Of a stretch of DNA of 64,000 nt, positions 17,953 to 26,409 are shown in pieces. The stretch lies in assembly GCF_004116265.1 (NCBI RefSeq), contig NZ_QOUX01000039.1, positions 1 to 64,000 of the forward strand, read 5' to 3'. Every line of letters starts with the position of its first letter. Positions within the stretch are counted from its first letter, which is position 1. The stretch is from Anaerobacillus alkaliphilus (GTDB lineage: Bacteria > Bacillota > Bacilli > Bacillales > Anaerobacillaceae). The notes under the pieces are model-generated. The model made no database searches. It had not been told where the DNA came from and worked only from the letters and a program-made list of their open reading frames with translations. Position numbers and translations under genes: made by a program.

Positions 17953-18247
17953 GATGTTTTCCTCAATTCTAGTTGGATATATTACCTCTCTTAGAAAATC
18001 AACTTTTCTTATGGTATTTAGTATTTTACCATCTATCATACCTGAGCGAAATAGTCTCTTTGAATAATATTCCTAGTATTAAAAATCCCAGTTGTTTTTT
18101 GGGGTTTTACTATTTTTGGTTTTGTTAAATATTTGCTATTTCGATAAGGTGTGCAACTCTTTTTCGTTTAAGAACTTTTTGGGAAGGTTTTTTGTCGTCG
18201 TATCACGAATTATTGCTTAAGTAAATTGAATATCAGGAGAAAAAAGT
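17953..18247. other. Divergent intergenic region, MCP and KinB-like kinase
   Basis: 295 AT-rich bases that must hold both promoters. I see no clear sigma-A, sigma-D or Spo0A box and no strong palindrome. Confidence 0.4.
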
Positions 18248-19507
18248 ATGCTAGAGTTAATAGAGGACTATCTTGTAAATATGTCATTTATTCTTTTACC
18301 TATTTTATTATGTCAATCATTACTAACTCGTGACCATACTTGTTTTGAAACGAAAAAGCAGAAGGTTCTACTTTCAATCATCTTTTCTGTTACAAGTCTA
18401 TTATGTTTAAGCTTTCCTGTAGTGTTGGAAGGAGGCATATTGGATTTACGTCTAATTCCATTCATTGTTGCTACATTGTATGGAGGCTTTAGGGTAGGGT
18501 TGATAGTCTTAATCACCTCATTATTGTACCGGTTTTATTTAGGTGGGCTCGGATTTTATATTTCTATAGTGGAGTATCTTATCGTTTTCTTACTATTGCT
18601 ATTAATCATAGACCGCTACCGATCATATACGTTTGCGAAGAAGTTAGTCACATCATCAGTTATTTGCTTACTTCCAACATTAGTTGGAATACCAGTTGCG
18701 TATTACCTATTTGGTATTGAAGCATTAAAAGTTTCAGTAATTCTAATAATTTTCACACAGTTAAGTATTTTATGTTGTATTTATATAATGGAAAGTACAT
18801 TAGAAAAAGTACGAATTATTATTGAGTTACATAAGTTAGAAAAAGAGTCTATCGTAAGCCATTTAGCAGCATCAGTCTCCCATGAGGTTAGGAATCCATT
18901 AACGGTTACCAAAGGGTTTCTCCAGCTTTTAAAAGAAAAGAACAAAAATAGTGAGGACCACCAGTATTTCACAATGGCATTAGACGAGCTGAAAAATGCT
19001 GAATTAATTCTTTCTGACTTTCTTACCTTTGCCAAGCCAGCAATTGAGAGTATAACAACAGTAGATATGTATGAAGAAATCCAAAGGTCTATCAATGTTA
19101 TTAGACCACTAGCTAATCTTAGTAATGTGAACATTCATTTCGAAGGTAAACCGCTCAAGTTTAAAGGAGATAAACAGAAAATTCATCAGGCATATGTAAA
19201 TATCTTGAAAAATTGTATTGAAGCTATGCCGAAAGGCGGAAACTTAAAGATATCATTGCAAGATAATGAAAAGTATCTTGAAATTATTATTAAGGATACT
19301 GGGATCGGGATGAGTCAATCACAGCTTTTACGACTAGGTGAACCCTTCTTTTCTACTAAAGAAACAGGAACTGGTTTAGGGATGATGGTTGCCTTTAGTA
19401 TTATTAAAAGTATGGGTGGAACTTTAGAAGTTTCTAGCGTGCTAAATGGTGGGACAACCTTTAAAATATCATTCTTGATGGTGACAGATCTAACAAAAGC
19501 ACATTAA
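18248..19507 (+). CDS. kinB: KinB-like sporulation histidine kinase
   Basis: A 419-residue membrane kinase. The N-terminus MLELIEDYLVNMSFILLPILL closely follows that of KinB, and six hydrophobic segments fill residues 10-185 with hardly any extracellular loop. The HisKA box is SVSHEVRNPLTVTKGFLQLL with the acceptor at His212, and the ATPase motifs are NILKNCIEAMP, DTGIGMS and GTGLGMMVAFSII. KinB feeds phosphate into the Spo0F-Spo0B-Spo0A relay. The lipoprotein gene kapB, its usual partner in B. subtilis, does not follow; a second kinase of the same type does. Confidence 0.82.
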   Translation: MLELIEDYLVNMSFILLPILLCQSLLTRDHTCFETKKQKVLLSIIFSVTSLLCLSFPVVLEGGILDLRLIPFIVATLYGGFRVGLIVLITSLLYRFYLGGLGFYISIVEYLIVFLLLLLIIDRYRSYTFAKKLVTSSVICLLPTLVGIPVAYYLFGIEALKVSVILIIFTQLSILCCIYIMESTLEKVRIIIELHKLEKESIVSHLAASVSHEVRNPLTVTKGFLQLLKEKNKNSEDHQYFTMALDELKNAELILSDFLTFAKPAIESITTVDMYEEIQRSINVIRPLANLSNVNIHFEGKPLKFKGDKQKIHQAYVNILKNCIEAMPKGGNLKISLQDNEKYLEIIIKDTGIGMSQSQLLRLGEPFFSTKETGTGLGMMVAFSIIKSMGGTLEVSSVLNGGTTFKISFLMVTDLTKAH

Positions 19508-19521
19508 GCATGTGCCTTTTT
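19495..19521 (+). terminator. Terminator overlapping the kinB-like stop codon
   Basis: gcacat (19499-19504) pairs with atgtgc (19510-19515) and is followed by Ts. The TAA lies in the loop. Confidence 0.6.
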
Positions 19522-19590
19522 GTGTATGGGAGAGGTTATGATAGAATAGAATTATTGTGGTTAAGTTAAGTTTTCCAAAGGAGTCTCTGT

Positions 19591-20811
19591 ATGAAAGGAT
19601 TTTACGCAAAAATTAATAAGAGTAATTACTATTTTTCAGTATTAGCAGTGATTGCGGTTATGTTTATGGGCTTGTTTGTTTCAAATCCTAAATTAGATGA
19701 ATTGACATTTGGATATATTATACATTTAGTTTTAGTTATGGCCTTATCTGTTAGTCTATTACTATATCCTAAGTTTAAAACTAGTGGTTTTAAGATAGTA
19801 ATTATTACGTTATTTTCACTATATTTCTACGCGATTTTCTTTTTATATCCTGAAACATGGTCAACCTTTATCTTTATTTGTCTAATTCCGGCTATTTCTA
19901 TATTTTATTTTGATAGAACGTTGTTTTATTTCTCATTAGTATTAAATGTATTTTTAATTGGTATTTCATTTAGTTACCTGGTACTTGTCGATCAAGGGCT
20001 TCTTTATTCATATATTAAACAAGACATTATTGGGAATTTTATTAACTTCATAGGTAGCCAAGTCATCCTAACTCTCATCTTTCATTTATCATATTCCCGT
20101 ATTAAGCAGCAGCAAGTATACTATGAAAAAATACAACAGGCAGAACGGTTGAAGACCTCGGGTCAGTTGGCGGCAGCTGTCGCTCATGAAATACGAAATC
20201 CTATTACTGTAGTGAAAGGATTTTTGGATTTATATAAAAATGATCCGAAAATAAAACTAGAAATGGGAAGTCATTTTCAATTAATGAGTGATGAATTAGA
20301 TACTGCAGAGCATGTCATTTCTCAATTTCTAGCGATTGCAAAACCAAATTTAGATCAATCAACAGAAGTTGTAAATGTAAGAGAGACTCTAAAAAGTGTT
20401 TCAGATCTTCTTAAATCCTATGGTGTGTTGAACGATAATGTGATTGAGTTAGAAGTCGATGACAAATGTTATATTCAGGTTAATAAAATTGAATTTAAGC
20501 AATTAATGATAAATCTAATCAAAAATGCAATCGAAGCTTCTAAAAATGGTAGCGCCATTTCCGTTACAGGGAAGAGGCAGAAAGATGATGTGGAAATGCA
20601 AATCATTGATAATGGCTGCGGCATGTCAGAACAAGAGGTTAAGGCCCTTGGTACCCCGTTTTATTCGTTGAAAAGTAAAGGAACCGGTTTAGGTTTAATG
20701 ATTTGTTTTAATATGGTTGCACAATACAATGGTACGCTCAAATTTGACAGTGTTGAAGGTGAAGGAACAACGGTTACAATACGCTTCCCAGCCACAAAGT
20801 CATCAAGGTAA
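19591..20811 (+). CDS. KinB-type membrane histidine kinase, second copy
   Basis: A 406-residue protein with the same layout as its upstream neighbour: six or seven hydrophobic segments in residues 15-170, then a HisKA box AVAHEIRNPITVVKGFL with His199, and ATPase motifs NLIKNAIEASKNG, DNGCGMSEQEV and GTGLGLMICFNMV. The catalytic half is clearly related to the first kinase, the membrane half much less so. aaaggag precedes the ATG. It probably also phosphorylates Spo0F, but no regulator gene is adjacent. Confidence 0.8.
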   Translation: MKGFYAKINKSNYYFSVLAVIAVMFMGLFVSNPKLDELTFGYIIHLVLVMALSVSLLLYPKFKTSGFKIVIITLFSLYFYAIFFLYPETWSTFIFICLIPAISIFYFDRTLFYFSLVLNVFLIGISFSYLVLVDQGLLYSYIKQDIIGNFINFIGSQVILTLIFHLSYSRIKQQQVYYEKIQQAERLKTSGQLAAAVAHEIRNPITVVKGFLDLYKNDPKIKLEMGSHFQLMSDELDTAEHVISQFLAIAKPNLDQSTEVVNVRETLKSVSDLLKSYGVLNDNVIELEVDDKCYIQVNKIEFKQLMINLIKNAIEASKNGSAISVTGKRQKDDVEMQIIDNGCGMSEQEVKALGTPFYSLKSKGTGLGLMICFNMVAQYNGTLKFDSVEGEGTTVTIRFPATKSSR

Positions 20812-20851
20812 AAAAACTGCACCTCCACTATAATTGGGGTGCAGTTTTTTC
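20811..20851. terminator. Bidirectional terminator between kinase and isocitrate dehydrogenase
   Basis: aaaactgcacc (20813-20823) pairs with ggtgcagtttt (20838-20848), with A/T runs outside both arms. Confidence 0.88.
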
Positions 20852-22315
20852 TTATTGGCCTTGACCTAGTGAGTATCCTAACTCACCATTGAAACGATAT
20901 AGATTTTCAATTTTAATAAAATCTAATCCGGCTTCTTGGACACGTCCTAAAAGTTTAATAATGTCTTCATTTGAAACAGTTCCTTGAGCTTCGTTAATTT
21001 GGAAGCGACAACGCCAGTGGTCAGTTGTAAATGTTTCTGGAAATCCGTTTGGATAGACTTTTACACCACGGTTTGTGATAACTGCCAACTTGAATTCTGG
21101 ACCACCAACAGTCTCTAACTTTTGCCCAATTTCGTCAGATGTTAATTCATTATTAAATAAGAATACATCCACTCCGTCTAATTCGCGTGTTACGTCTGCT
21201 TTTGGACGGTCCTTTACAAGTGGGTTTAGTTTGAACTGAGGCGCTTCTGACTCATCAGCATGTTTATATTCAACAGGTTCAAATGTAGTCGGGAGTTGAC
21301 CTAGTCGTTCGATAACAGCGTCAGCAAACTCTTTTGTACCTACCGCAAAACGACCTTTTGCAATATCTCCTGTGAAAACTTGATCCTCAATAGTTTTTAG
21401 CCAGGCATTATGTATCTTCGCCGCAACTTCTGGTTGCCCAATATGAACAAGCATCATAATTGCCCCATGTATTAATCCGGATGGGTTAGCAATTCCCCTG
21501 CCAGCAATGTCAGGAGCACTTCCGTGGATCGCTTCAAACATAGCTACTTGATCACCGATGTTAGCAGAGCCTGCTAGTCCTACGCTTCCCGTTACTTGAG
21601 CAGCAACGTCTGATGCAATGTCCCCATATAAGTTTGGAATAACGATGACATCGAAATCCTGAGGTGTATCTGCAATTTTTGCCATCCCAATATCAATAAT
21701 CCAATGTTCTGTTTCGAGATCAGGGTACTCAGTAGCAACCTCTCTAAATACTTTATGAAAAAGTCCGTCAGTTAATTTCATAATGTTGTCTTTTGTTAAG
21801 CATGTTACTTTTTTTCGGTTGTTCTTTCGAGCATATTCAAACGCATAGCGAACAATCTTTTCTGTTCCGGGTCTTGTAATGATTTTTAAGCATTGCACAA
21901 CTTCCGGCGTTTGCTGATGCTCAATACCTGCGTATAAATCTTCCTCGTTTTCACGAATGATGACCATGTTCATATCTGGGTGTTTGGTTTGAACGAATGG
22001 AGCATAAGAAACATTTGGTCTAACGTTTGCATAGAGTCCTAATGTTTTACGAATTGTTACATTTAAACTTTTGTAACCGCCGCCTTGAGGTGTAGTAATT
22101 GGCCCTTTAAAGAATATTTTCGTTCTTCTTAATGACTCCCAAGCTTCGTCAGGAATTCCTGATGTATTTCCTTGTAGGTAGACTTTTTCACCTATATCGA
22201 TAAATTCAGGTTCAATCATTGCTCCTGCATGGTCTAAGATTCTTAGAGTTGCATCCATGATTTCTGGACCAATGCCATCGCCTCTAGCGATCGTAATTGC
22301 ACGTTTTTGCGTCAT
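20852..22315 (-). CDS. icd: Isocitrate dehydrogenase, type II (Thermus-like, with C-terminal extension)
   Basis: A 487-residue beta-decarboxylating dehydrogenase that converts isocitrate to 2-oxoglutarate. The nucleotide and metal sites are clear: ARGDGIGPEIM at the start, SLNVTIRKTLGLYANVRP for isocitrate, IRENEEDLYAGIEH, CLTKDNIMKLTDG, VIPNLYGDIASDVAA and EAIHGSAPDIAGRGIANPSG. A domain of about 145 residues follows (from 340), as in Thermus and Rickettsia enzymes and unlike the 423-residue B. subtilis CitC. The coenzyme is probably NADP. aaagggag precedes the ATG. It is not linked to citrate synthase or malate dehydrogenase here. Confidence 0.87.
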   Translation of the reverse strand: MTQKRAITIARGDGIGPEIMDATLRILDHAGAMIEPEFIDIGEKVYLQGNTSGIPDEAWESLRRTKIFFKGPITTPQGGGYKSLNVTIRKTLGLYANVRPNVSYAPFVQTKHPDMNMVIIRENEEDLYAGIEHQQTPEVVQCLKIITRPGTEKIVRYAFEYARKNNRKKVTCLTKDNIMKLTDGLFHKVFREVATEYPDLETEHWIIDIGMAKIADTPQDFDVIVIPNLYGDIASDVAAQVTGSVGLAGSANIGDQVAMFEAIHGSAPDIAGRGIANPSGLIHGAIMMLVHIGQPEVAAKIHNAWLKTIEDQVFTGDIAKGRFAVGTKEFADAVIERLGQLPTTFEPVEYKHADESEAPQFKLNPLVKDRPKADVTRELDGVDVFLFNNELTSDEIGQKLETVGGPEFKLAVITNRGVKVYPNGFPETFTTDHWRCRFQINEAQGTVSNEDIIKLLGRVQEAGLDFIKIENLYRFNGELGYSLGQGQ

Positions 22316-22407
22316 AACTCGTAACTCCCTTTCGTAGTTAGTATCGAAAAACTCCTTTTGTATTTTACCATAATTTAACTCGGTAATGCCATTAACGTGA
22401 TAGATTG

Positions 22408-22992
22408 TTACTCAGTTCTTTTCCCCAGCATTCCATAGAAAAAAATATTCGTAATATCTTCAGTTAGAGGCAAAATTCTTTGATAGACTTCTTCTTTTTG
22501 CATGTAGTCTTTCATCATTTGAATGTAAAAAAGTATCGCTTCATTGGATAGGTTGGGGTCAATATAACCTTTTTCCTTTCCTTCATTCAGTAATTGATTA
22601 AAGTAAGGAATGGCTCTTTGGGCATAAATTTGTTCAATATAATTGCCTTCAGAGTATTCTTTCATTAAATATTGATAAAACTCTTCATTAATTTGATTGG
22701 CGACTTCCTTCTTTTTAAAAATAAGTCTTTTTATTTTTTCAGGAAAAAGGACGTCTGCATGGATGACACTTTCAAAGTCATCGACTGCTCTATCTACATA
22801 GTAAATGAAGATCTCATGAATTAAGTTATGTTTGCTTTCAAAATAATTATAGATTGTGACTTGAGAAACCTTCGCTTCTTTGGCAATCTCGGCAATGGAA
22901 ACCTTTTGTATGCCATGTTTCATAAATAGGGCCAATGCGGCTTCTAAAATATTTCGCTTTTTTAATTCGCGACGTCGTTGGAAACCATCCAT
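22408..22992 (-). CDS. TetR-family regulator
   Basis: A 194-residue repressor. The helix-turn-helix is in residues 10-55 (ILEAALALFMKHGIQKVSIAEIAKEAKVSQVTIYNYF), and the C-terminal helices would bind the effector. The ATG of MDGFQRR, six bases after gaggtg, is preferred to a GTG three codons upstream. It is divergent from an ABC exporter and very likely represses it and itself through the inverted repeat in the shared region. Confidence 0.85.
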   Translation of the reverse strand: MDGFQRRRELKKRNILEAALALFMKHGIQKVSIAEIAKEAKVSQVTIYNYFESKHNLIHEIFIYYVDRAVDDFESVIHADVLFPEKIKRLIFKKKEVANQINEEFYQYLMKEYSEGNYIEQIYAQRAIPYFNQLLNEGKEKGYIDPNLSNEAILFYIQMMKDYMQKEEVYQRILPLTEDITNIFFYGMLGKRTE

Positions 22993-23047
22993 GTCTTTCA
23001 CCTCAACTTTAGTGTAATAAAAATTTTGTAATAAAACAATTAAAAGA

Positions 23048-23092
23048 GTTCATAAACTATTGTCAAATGGCCCTGTTTTGTATATTATGAAC
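23048..23092 (+). promoter_or_regulatory. Promoter and candidate operator of the ABC exporter
   Basis: TTGTCA (23060-23065), a 17-base spacer and TATTAT (23083-23088) form a good sigma-A promoter. Inverted half-sites gttcataa (23048-23055) and ttatgaac (23085-23092) flank it, the second covering the -10. This is a plausible site for the divergent TetR protein. Confidence 0.65.
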
Positions 23093-23151
23093 TATATAGG
23101 TTAAAATATTTCAAAATTTATATAAAAAAGGTCTAGAGGAGGACTTTCACG

Positions 23152-24054
23152 ATGACCATTTTAAAAACAGTCAATGTTACAAAGAGGTTTGGTAAGTTTA
23201 CAGCATTAGACGGCGTGAATATGGAAGTGAAAAGTGGGGAAGTATTTGGCTTCATTGGTCCAAATGGAGCTGGGAAATCTACGACGATTCGAGTATTACT
23301 TGGTATTTTAAAAGCTTCTGAGGGAGAAGCGAAAATTTTTGGTAAAGATGCTTGGAAAGATGCGGTTGAAATTCATAAACGATTATCTTACGTTCCGGGT
23401 GACGTAAATCTATGGCCGAACCTCACGGGTGGAGAAGTCATTGATTTATTTATGAAAATGCGCGGGTCATCGAACAACAAGAAACGAGAGGAACTAATTC
23501 AAAAATTTGACTTAGATCCATCAAAAAAATGTCGTACCTATTCCAAAGGAAATCGCCAAAAAGTAGCTTTAGTTGCTGCGTTTTCTTCAGATGCCGATCT
23601 GTTTATTTTGGATGAGCCAACATCTGGACTTGATCCATTAATGGAAAAGGTATTCCAAGAATGTGTCCTAGAGGCAAAACAAGCAGGGAAGAGCGTTCTC
23701 CTTTCTAGTCACATCCTTTCAGAGGTAGAGCGATTATGTGACCGAGTTGGAATTATTCGTCAAGGTAAGATCATTGAGTCGGGAAGCTTACAAGAGCTAC
23801 GTCATTTAACGAGAACAAACTTAATTATAGAAACGAAGCAATCTATTCCATCTTTAGGTGAACTAAAAGGGGTATATGATCTAGCGATGCAGGATCAAGC
23901 ATTTTCATTTCAGGTAGACCCTGAAGAGTTAGACGAAGTGATGAAGTATGTAAGTCAATTCGGTCTTCTTAGGTTAGAAAGCTCACCACCAAAATTAGAG
24001 GATTTATTTATGCGTCACTATGCATCTGAGCCGGGAGCGGGAGGTGCATCCTAA
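23152..24054 (+). CDS. ABC exporter ATP-binding protein
   Basis: A 300-residue ATPase. Walker A GPNGAGKST is at residues 38-46, the signature is YSKGNRQKVALVAA, Walker B is DLFILDEPTSGLD, and the switch histidine is in SSHIL. About 75 residues follow the core, as in BcrA/DrrA-type subunits. gaggagg precedes the ATG. The stop overlaps the permease start by one base (taATG). Confidence 0.9.
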   Translation: MTILKTVNVTKRFGKFTALDGVNMEVKSGEVFGFIGPNGAGKSTTIRVLLGILKASEGEAKIFGKDAWKDAVEIHKRLSYVPGDVNLWPNLTGGEVIDLFMKMRGSSNNKKREELIQKFDLDPSKKCRTYSKGNRQKVALVAAFSSDADLFILDEPTSGLDPLMEKVFQECVLEAKQAGKSVLLSSHILSEVERLCDRVGIIRQGKIIESGSLQELRHLTRTNLIIETKQSIPSLGELKGVYDLAMQDQAFSFQVDPEELDEVMKYVSQFGLLRLESSPPKLEDLFMRHYASEPGAGGAS

Positions 24055-25655
24055 TGTGGAAGCAGCTTTATAATCAGACAGGCAGGCTTTCCCGTTTTAT
24101 TATACGACGTGACCGAATTCGCCTGCCAATTTGGCTTTTTTCAATCATCGGGATTACGATCCTTACAGCTAATGCATTTACTGGTTTGTATCAATCAGAT
24201 ATAGAGCGCCAGGCAATTGCCGAAACGATGCGTAACCCTGCAATGACAGCAATGGTTGGCCCAGGTTTCGGATTGGATAACTACACAGTTGGAGCAATGA
24301 TGGCACATCAAATGCTGTTATTTACAGCGATCGCAGTAGCAATCATGAGTATTTTATTAGTTACTCGCCACACGCGGGATGACGAAGAAGAGGGTCGTAT
24401 TGAACTTGTTCGTTCGTTACCAGTTGGACGGTTATCCAATCTTACTGCAACAGTCATTGTTTTGTTTTCCGTTAATCTACTATTAGCAATACTAGTTGGC
24501 TTTGGTTTGTTTGCGTTAGGAATTGAAAGTCTTGATCTAAATGGATCACTTTTATATGGAGCTGGTTTAGGTGCAACTGGTATGTTTTTTACGGCTGTGA
24601 CAGCTTTATTTGCACAAGCTTCAGGGAATACACGTGGAACCATAGGTTTTTCCTTTGCAATTTTGCTAGTGGCATATTTACTAAGAGCTATAGGGGATGT
24701 TAGCAGCGAAATCCTTTCATGGCTATCTCCACTTGGATGGATTATTGGCACTCAGGTGTACGTCAACAATTACTGGTGGCCGATTGGATTAACAGTTGTA
24801 GCCTCTTTTGTGGTAGTGGCGATTGCCATGTATTTGAATGCAGCCCGTGATTTAGGAGCTGGTCTATTACCCTCTAAGCCAGGTCGCAAACATGCGTCGA
24901 AATTTTTACAAAGCCGGGTAGGCTTACCTTTTCGGTTACAACGAACAGGAATTATCGCTTGGGCGATTGGGATGTTTATTCTAGGAACGTCGTATGGATC
25001 AGTGTTAGGAGACTTAGAAACATTTTTAGAGAGCTCTGAAATGATGAGAGAAATGTTACAGGCAATGGATGGTCTTTCATTGACTGAGCAGTATTTAACG
25101 ATGTTAATGTCTGTCATTTCAATGATTTGTACTGTGCCTGCATTAATGTTTATCCTGAAGCTGAGGGGCGAAGAGAAGCGTAATCATTTAGACCATATCC
25201 TTGCCCGAGCAGTTTCTCGCACTCGAGTTATGGGTAGCTATTTATTTCTATCTTTATTCTTTGGATCTTTAATGCTCATTCTTGCTGTGATTGGCTTATG
25301 GTCAGCGGCGGCAGCTGTGATGGATGACCCTATTGCTTTTACAACATTATTTCAGGCTGCAGTGGCTTACTTGCCAGCGATGTGGATTATGGTTGGAGTT
25401 GCTGTACTTTTGATTGGCGTATTTCCTGCACTGACGAGCTTGACTTGGTTATATCTAGGTTACTCTTTCTTTATTGTATATTTAGGAGGTTTACTTCAAT
25501 TTCCAGAATGGCTAGGAAAACTATCTCCGTTTGGTCAAACGCCAAAAGTGCCAGTAGAAGAGCTCGAATTTTTCAAGATGGTTATTTTAACAGGAGTGGC
25601 GGTTGTTTTGATGGTTATAGGCTTTATTGGTTATAACAAACGTGACATTTCTTAA
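24054..25655 (+). CDS. ABC-2 type exporter permease (antibiotic-exporter family)
   Basis: A 533-residue membrane subunit with about twelve hydrophobic segments in two repeats, the layout of permeases annotated as exporters of polyketide antibiotics. TRHTRDDEEEGRIELVRSLPVGR and LRGEEKRNHLDHILARAVSRTRVM are the two cytoplasmic coupling regions, one in each half. It works with the ATPase encoded just upstream and is likely induced when the TetR protein binds a toxic compound. Confidence 0.88.
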   Translation: MWKQLYNQTGRLSRFIIRRDRIRLPIWLFSIIGITILTANAFTGLYQSDIERQAIAETMRNPAMTAMVGPGFGLDNYTVGAMMAHQMLLFTAIAVAIMSILLVTRHTRDDEEEGRIELVRSLPVGRLSNLTATVIVLFSVNLLLAILVGFGLFALGIESLDLNGSLLYGAGLGATGMFFTAVTALFAQASGNTRGTIGFSFAILLVAYLLRAIGDVSSEILSWLSPLGWIIGTQVYVNNYWWPIGLTVVASFVVVAIAMYLNAARDLGAGLLPSKPGRKHASKFLQSRVGLPFRLQRTGIIAWAIGMFILGTSYGSVLGDLETFLESSEMMREMLQAMDGLSLTEQYLTMLMSVISMICTVPALMFILKLRGEEKRNHLDHILARAVSRTRVMGSYLFLSLFFGSLMLILAVIGLWSAAAAVMDDPIAFTTLFQAAVAYLPAMWIMVGVAVLLIGVFPALTSLTWLYLGYSFFIVYLGGLLQFPEWLGKLSPFGQTPKVPVEELEFFKMVILTGVAVVLMVIGFIGYNKRDIS

Positions 25656-25719
25656 TATTAGGGTAGTAATTCTAGGTGCTTTCTTAGATTACGACCTTTA
25701 TTTTTTCATGATTCGTTAA

Positions 25720-25769
25720 AAAACATTTCTAACTTCGGTCATAGTTTGGTCATATTTTTCCTGTAAATT
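25720..25769 (+). promoter_or_regulatory. Promoter block A with 11-bp direct repeats
   Basis: ggtcata occurs at 25737-25743 and 25748-25754, an 11-bp period typical of OmpR/PhoB-type regulator sites. The whole stretch from aaaaaacatttct to tttggtcatat is closely matched at 26319-26356 ahead of the next secreted-protein gene. Confidence 0.55.
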
Positions 25770-25820
25770 TAAGTTAAGTCCAGAGGGGCTAAATTTAAAA
25801 CATAAAGGATGGGATTAGGA

Positions 25821-26030
25821 TTGTATAAAAAATTCTTTTTATTGTTAACTAGTATTATATTATCAATAAGTCTATTAGCAGCATGTTCAGGGGAAGGCGA
25901 GCCAGGATTTGAAGAGCAACCAGGTGAGTACATGGATAATAACGAAACAGATGCTGGTGCTGAGCTTGACTTAGATACGACAGATGATGAATTTGGTGAA
26001 GAAGAGGAAGAAGAGGAAGCAGGGGAATAA
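25821..26030 (+). CDS. Small acidic lipoprotein
   Basis: About 69 residues. A lipoprotein signal peptide (YKKFFLLLTSIILSISLLAAC) puts the lipid-bearing Cys at about residue 22. The mature part is only some 48 residues and very acidic, ending in a run of Glu. The start is uncertain: TTG at 25821 begins right before the lysines, and ATG at 25809 in the same frame adds four residues but overlaps the likely ribosome binding site aaagga. Family not recognised. It shares its promoter block with the secreted protein downstream. Confidence 0.7.
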   Translation: MYKKFFLLLTSIILSISLLAACSGEGEPGFEEQPGEYMDNNETDAGAELDLDTTDDEFGEEEEEEEAGE

Positions 26031-26138
26031 GTAAGGTTATTAAGTGAGAAGAAGTAGAGTAATAATAGCAAGGGGAAAAGTAGGTAAGGTTACAATATCA
26101 GGGAAAAGTTAGAACAAGGGAGTAAACGTCTCATTGAT

Positions 26139-26188
26139 TAACTGATTTCTCTCGCTTTGATAGTGAGGGAGATCAGTTCTTTTTTTGT
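26139..26188 (+). terminator. Terminator of the lipoprotein gene
   Basis: Long stem aactgat...ctctcgc with gtgaggga...atcagtt, ending near 26178, then T7. Confidence 0.8.
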
Positions 26189-26251
26189 CTGTTTTTACAT
26201 TCTCTAGGACATTGTTAGGTGGCCGCGAAATCTCAAATATGCGATTCTAGC

Positions 26252-26275
26252 AAAAATAACGGAACGTATGTCCAC
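26252..26275. repeat. Short dispersed intergenic repeat (copy group 4)
   Basis: aaaaataacggaacgtatgt followed by ccac, the same unit as near 5.8, 15.8 and 16.1 kb. Confidence 0.7.
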
Positions 26276-26318
26276 TTGGGAATTTTGCTTGATCTTTCCA
26301 AACTAGTTCATACATCCA

Positions 26319-26371
26319 TAAAAAACATTTCTTAGTTTGAACATAATTTGGTCATATATTTATTTTATGAT
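26319..26371 (+). promoter_or_regulatory. Promoter block B with 11-bp direct repeats
   Basis: gaacata (26339-26345) and ggtcata (26350-26356) repeat the 11-bp period of block A within a longer match (aaaaaacatttct...catartttggtcatat). A TATGAT box follows at 26366-26371. No -35 box is evident, as at promoters that need an activator. Confidence 0.55.
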
Positions 26372-26409
26372 AAACACAAGTAGTTAAAACGAAAAGAGGA
26401 GGAAAACAA

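Larger units (their letters stand above)
26031..26409. other. Intergenic region between lipoprotein and secreted protein
   Basis: Contains a strong terminator (26139-26188), one copy of the short intergenic repeat (26252-26275) and promoter block B (26319-26371). No coding region seen in the remainder. Confidence 0.6.
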
